Shown piece after piece: positions 7,467-9,281 of a stretch of DNA of 9,281 nucleotides. The position numbers and the translations under genes are program-made. The stretch lies in NCBI GenBank assembly GCA_905236735.1, contig CAJOOU010000054.1, forward strand, positions 1 to 9,281. The letters are read 5' to 3'. This stretch comes from an uncultured Eubacterium sp. GTDB lineage: Bacteria > Bacillota > Clostridia > Lachnospirales > Lachnospiraceae. The notes beneath the pieces were generated by a model that was not told the origin of the DNA, did not search any database, and saw only the letters and a program-made list of their open reading frames with translations. The stretch's first letter is position 1; every line of letters begins with the position of its first letter.

Positions 7467-8684
7467 ATGAAATTTGCCGGAAAATTTTCTTTCCTTTCGG
7501 AGACACCGAGCGGAAAGAGGGAGACAATTCTTGCCATAAGGGAAGAACAGAGGGGCTATGAGGGAGAAGTGATATCGTCTCATGGCGGATGTGAGATAAT
7601 GAAAAATATTGTTGTAACGGATAACAGCTTTTCGTGTGCGGCGCAGGTAGGACCGTGCCTGCAGACTATTACCATAAAGGTAAAAGGTGAGGATGAATTT
7701 GAAGGAGAAGTTGAAGTTTTAAAGGATGACGGAAGCATAGATAAGCTTGCTGCCGAGGATATAAAGTTCTCACCCAAAAAACTTCGCGCACTTATTCTTT
7801 ACGCTACAATGACAAAAAATACGGAAAAAATCGCCAAGGCGATGGAAGAATCCTTTAAGCATTACAAATGGGAGACCAAGCTTTTCAGGCTGACAATGAA
7901 AAAATCCGATTGGGAAGGCCAGCAGGATGAGCTCTACTTTGACGACTATGATGTTATCTGCCTTGGCTCTCCGATAGTAGCAGGTTATCCGCTTACCGTG
8001 GTAAACAAGGTATTTTCTCTCGGTGCCGGCGGAGAGCTCGAGAGAAACGTACAAAAACAGGTAGATGGAGGAGGCGGATTTAAGATGACGTCTGAAACCA
8101 TGAAAGGTGATGCAGCTCATTTTGACGAGGGAGGTCCGGGAGGTCCGGGAGGTCCGGGAGGCCCGGGAGGCCCGGGAGGTCCTGATGGCCCGCAGGGAGG
8201 ACCGCCGCCAAAAGAGCTTGGAGTGTGGTGGAGAAGAAGAAGCTGTGCATATCCCGGAGGTCCATCAGGAGATAACTATCAGCCGCTCGGAGTAGTATTT
8301 ACCACCTATGGAGGAGGATTTTTCGGTTCAAACGAGTCGCGTGCAACACTTGCAGCATTAAAGCTTTTTCTTGAACTTAACAATGTCACGGTAATAGGAC
8401 AGTTTGCATGCTGCGGCAAGGAATTCGGACCGGCAGGCCTTAAAGAGGGTGAAAAGCCGCGGCTTATGGGACCGGGCGAGATAGCCGATCCTATGATCTA
8501 CGAGACGGAGGACGGACAGAAAATAACTGCATCATACTTCTTCCACGGCCAGCCTTGGGAACACCCAAATGACAGGGATGTGCTTAAAGCCAAAGCGCTT
8601 ATTTGCGATATTGTTGAGGATATGTTTATGACATATGACGGAAAGAGAGCCCAGGTGTGCTCAACCTATACATCTATATCGTAG
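7467..8684 (+). CDS. Beta-domain/flavodoxin-like fusion protein with Gly-Gly-Pro repeat insertion
   Basis: This 405-residue protein has no signal peptide or membrane segment. Residues 1-98 are beta-rich and begin GKFSFLSETPSGKRETILAI, with alternating strand/turn spacing reminiscent of small beta-barrel (lipocalin-like) domains; this is a weak structural impression. Residues 106-390 look flavodoxin-like: strand LRALILY, then TMTKNT (114-119) at the FMN-phosphate loop, DVICLGSPIVAGYP (162-175) near the flavin, LGVVFTTYGGGFFG (274-287) at the second flavin loop, and GQFACCGKEFGP in the last strand. The usual TxTGNT Gly is Lys117. Between residues 176 and 273 a roughly 100-residue insertion carries six Gly-Gly-Pro units (222-239), a Pro-rich tail and VWWRRRSC (253-260). 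FMN binding and a role as electron carrier or flavin reductase are inferred. It sits 15 bases after the permease, with AAGGAGG just upstream, and 13 bases before the OYE gene, which suggests a redox partnership. The exact family name is not recognised. Confidence 0.75.
   Translation: MKFAGKFSFLSETPSGKRETILAIREEQRGYEGEVISSHGGCEIMKNIVVTDNSFSCAAQVGPCLQTITIKVKGEDEFEGEVEVLKDDGSIDKLAAEDIKFSPKKLRALILYATMTKNTEKIAKAMEESFKHYKWETKLFRLTMKKSDWEGQQDELYFDDYDVICLGSPIVAGYPLTVVNKVFSLGAGGELERNVQKQVDGGGGFKMTSETMKGDAAHFDEGGPGGPGGPGGPGGPGGPDGPQGGPPPKELGVWWRRRSCAYPGGPSGDNYQPLGVVFTTYGGGFFGSNESRATLAALKLFLELNNVTVIGQFACCGKEFGPAGLKEGEKPRLMGPGEIADPMIYETEDGQKITASYFFHGQPWEHPNDRDVLKAKALICDIVEDMFMTYDGKRAQVCSTYTSIS
8130..8183 (+). 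repeat. Six-copy 9-base tandem repeat encoding Gly-Gly-Pro
   Basis: Six in-frame copies of GGAGGTCCG-like units encode (Gly-Gly-Pro)6, residues 222-239 of the flavodoxin-like protein. Units 1-3 are identical, 4-5 share one silent change (GGC for GGT), and unit 6 ends CCT. The codon-level identity suggests recent slippage expansion. Degenerate Gly/Pro sequence continues to 8210. Because the unit is a multiple of three, copy-number change would alter loop length without breaking the frame. Confidence 0.95.
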
Positions 8685-8690
8685 GAAGGA
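8683..8690 (+). promoter_or_regulatory. Ribosome binding site overlapping the previous stop codon
   Basis: AGGAAGGA begins inside the TAG stop (8682-8684) of the flavodoxin-like gene and lies seven bases before the ATG at 8698. Ribosomes finishing one gene are placed to start the next, so the two products are probably co-translated. The site fixes the reductase start. Confidence 0.7.
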
Positions 8691-8697
8691 AGACAAT

Positions 8698-9281
8698 ATG
8701 CATAATTACGAAAATTTGCTCTCACCCATAAGGGTGGGGGCAAAAATATACAAAAACAGAGTGGCATCGGCACCGAGAGGCGGAGTATGGGATGAAGAAC
8801 CCGGAAACGACCATACGGATCCGGAACAGATAGCAGATGCCGTGGCTAAATGTAGGGGTGGAGTCGCCGTATATGAGGTCGGAGAAACTGCCGTGTCCCC
8901 TTCAGGCGGCAGAGGAGCAAATGAGTTTTACGGTTTTGAAGATTATTCCGAGGGTCATATGCTCAGATATACGGAGTATGCGGACGCTATACATTCAAAC
9001 GGCGCGCTTGCTCTTGTAGAGCTTTGCCATATGGGAGCTGCCAAACCCGAGAGCGAGGAAAAAGCACCCACATTAGGACCATCAGAGGCAGTAAATGAAT
9101 ACGGTGAAAATGTTAAGGAGATGACTTTAGCCGACATTCAAAAAGTGGCAGATGAGTTTGCGGTTGCTGCGGAATTTATGAAAAAAGCCGGCTTTGACGG
9201 AGTAAATATCCACTGCGGTCACGGGTGGCTCATACATCAGTTTTTATCTCCGAGATATAACAAAAGGACTGATGAGTTTGG
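8698..9281 (+). CDS. Old Yellow Enzyme-family FMN oxidoreductase, 3' end outside window (partial)
   Basis: Only the first 194 codons are present; the frame is open to the window edge. The protein is the FMN-binding (beta/alpha)8 barrel of the Old Yellow Enzyme/NADH:flavin oxidoreductase family, which reduces activated C=C bonds and includes 2,4-dienoyl-CoA reductase and the bile-acid enzyme BaiCD. It begins in the family's usual way (LLSPIRVGAKIYKNRVASAP, residues 7-26). It has LVELCHMG, matching the barrel strand that reads QLxHxGR in relatives, and MTLADIQKVADEF before the signature GFDGVNIHCGHGWLIHQFLS. His172 and His175 match the substrate-anion-binding His pair of YqjM-like enzymes. The following residue pair is Gly-Trp177, where most relatives have Gly-Tyr, the proposed proton donor. 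Whether the gene continues into the iron-sulfur and FAD/NAD domains of the long 2,4-dienoyl-CoA reductase-type enzymes cannot be seen. Confidence 0.92.
   Translation, partial: MHNYENLLSPIRVGAKIYKNRVASAPRGGVWDEEPGNDHTDPEQIADAVAKCRGGVAVYEVGETAVSPSGGRGANEFYGFEDYSEGHMLRYTEYADAIHSNGALALVELCHMGAAKPESEEKAPTLGPSEAVNEYGENVKEMTLADIQKVADEFAVAAEFMKKAGFDGVNIHCGHGWLIHQFLSPRYNKRTDEF

Noticed and set aside
8130..8183. CRISPR-like or mobile-element repeat
   Set aside because: Units are 9 bases with no spacers, and they are in frame with a coding sequence, so this is a protein-level tandem repeat.
8205..8280. Possible frameshift after the Gly-Gly-Pro repeat, suggested by the odd WWRRRSC stretch
   Set aside because: The frame continues into clear flavodoxin-like sequence from residue 274 and no other frame gives better similarity, so no frameshift is needed.
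8107..8295. Plus-strand alternative frame giving an Arg-Glu-Val repeat peptide
   Set aside because: It is an out-of-frame reading of the Gly-Gly-Pro repeat inside the well-supported 405-codon gene, with no good ribosome site seen.

Overview
The window looks like part of one long plus-strand operon from a low-to-moderate GC Firmicute, most likely an anaerobic Clostridia/Lachnospiraceae-type bacterium. This host guess is an inference. It rests on strong AGGAGG ribosome sites before every gene, frequent AGA and ATA codons, a Gram-positive-style lipoprotein binding protein, and homologues (flavodoxin, Old Yellow Enzyme-type reductase) typical of strict anaerobes. All eight supported genes are on the plus strand. 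They are tightly packed, and two pairs overlap by 1-4 bases.

Layout: bases 1-150 are an AT-rich non-coding leader with a good sigma-A-like promoter (91-119) and a ribosome site for the first gene. Bases 151-1458 encode a 435-residue protein with a MaoC/hotdog dehydratase-like architecture that lacks the usual Asp/His catalytic pair. Bases 1490-7451 encode a complete oligopeptide-type ABC importer in the order binding lipoprotein, ATPase D, ATPase F, permease B, permease C. A strong stem-loop separates the binding-protein gene from the ATPase genes. Bases 7467-8684 encode an unusual 405-residue protein: an N-terminal beta-rich domain, then a flavodoxin-like domain interrupted by a long loop holding a Gly-Gly-Pro tandem repeat. 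Bases 8698-9281 hold the first 194 codons of an Old Yellow Enzyme-family reductase, cut by the window end.

Working model (inference): the importer takes up a small organic compound, not necessarily a peptide. The hotdog protein and the OYE-type reductase act on it by addition/removal of water and reduction of an activated C=C bond, with the flavodoxin-like protein as an electron carrier or flavin partner. The logic resembles bile-acid 7-dehydroxylation or other gut enoate-reduction pathways, but nothing here identifies the substrate. The most unusual points are the degenerate active-site motif of the hotdog protein, the Gly-Gly-Pro insertion in the flavodoxin-like protein, and a Trp at the usual proton-donor Tyr position of the reductase. 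No regulator, RNA gene, mobile element or CRISPR array was seen.
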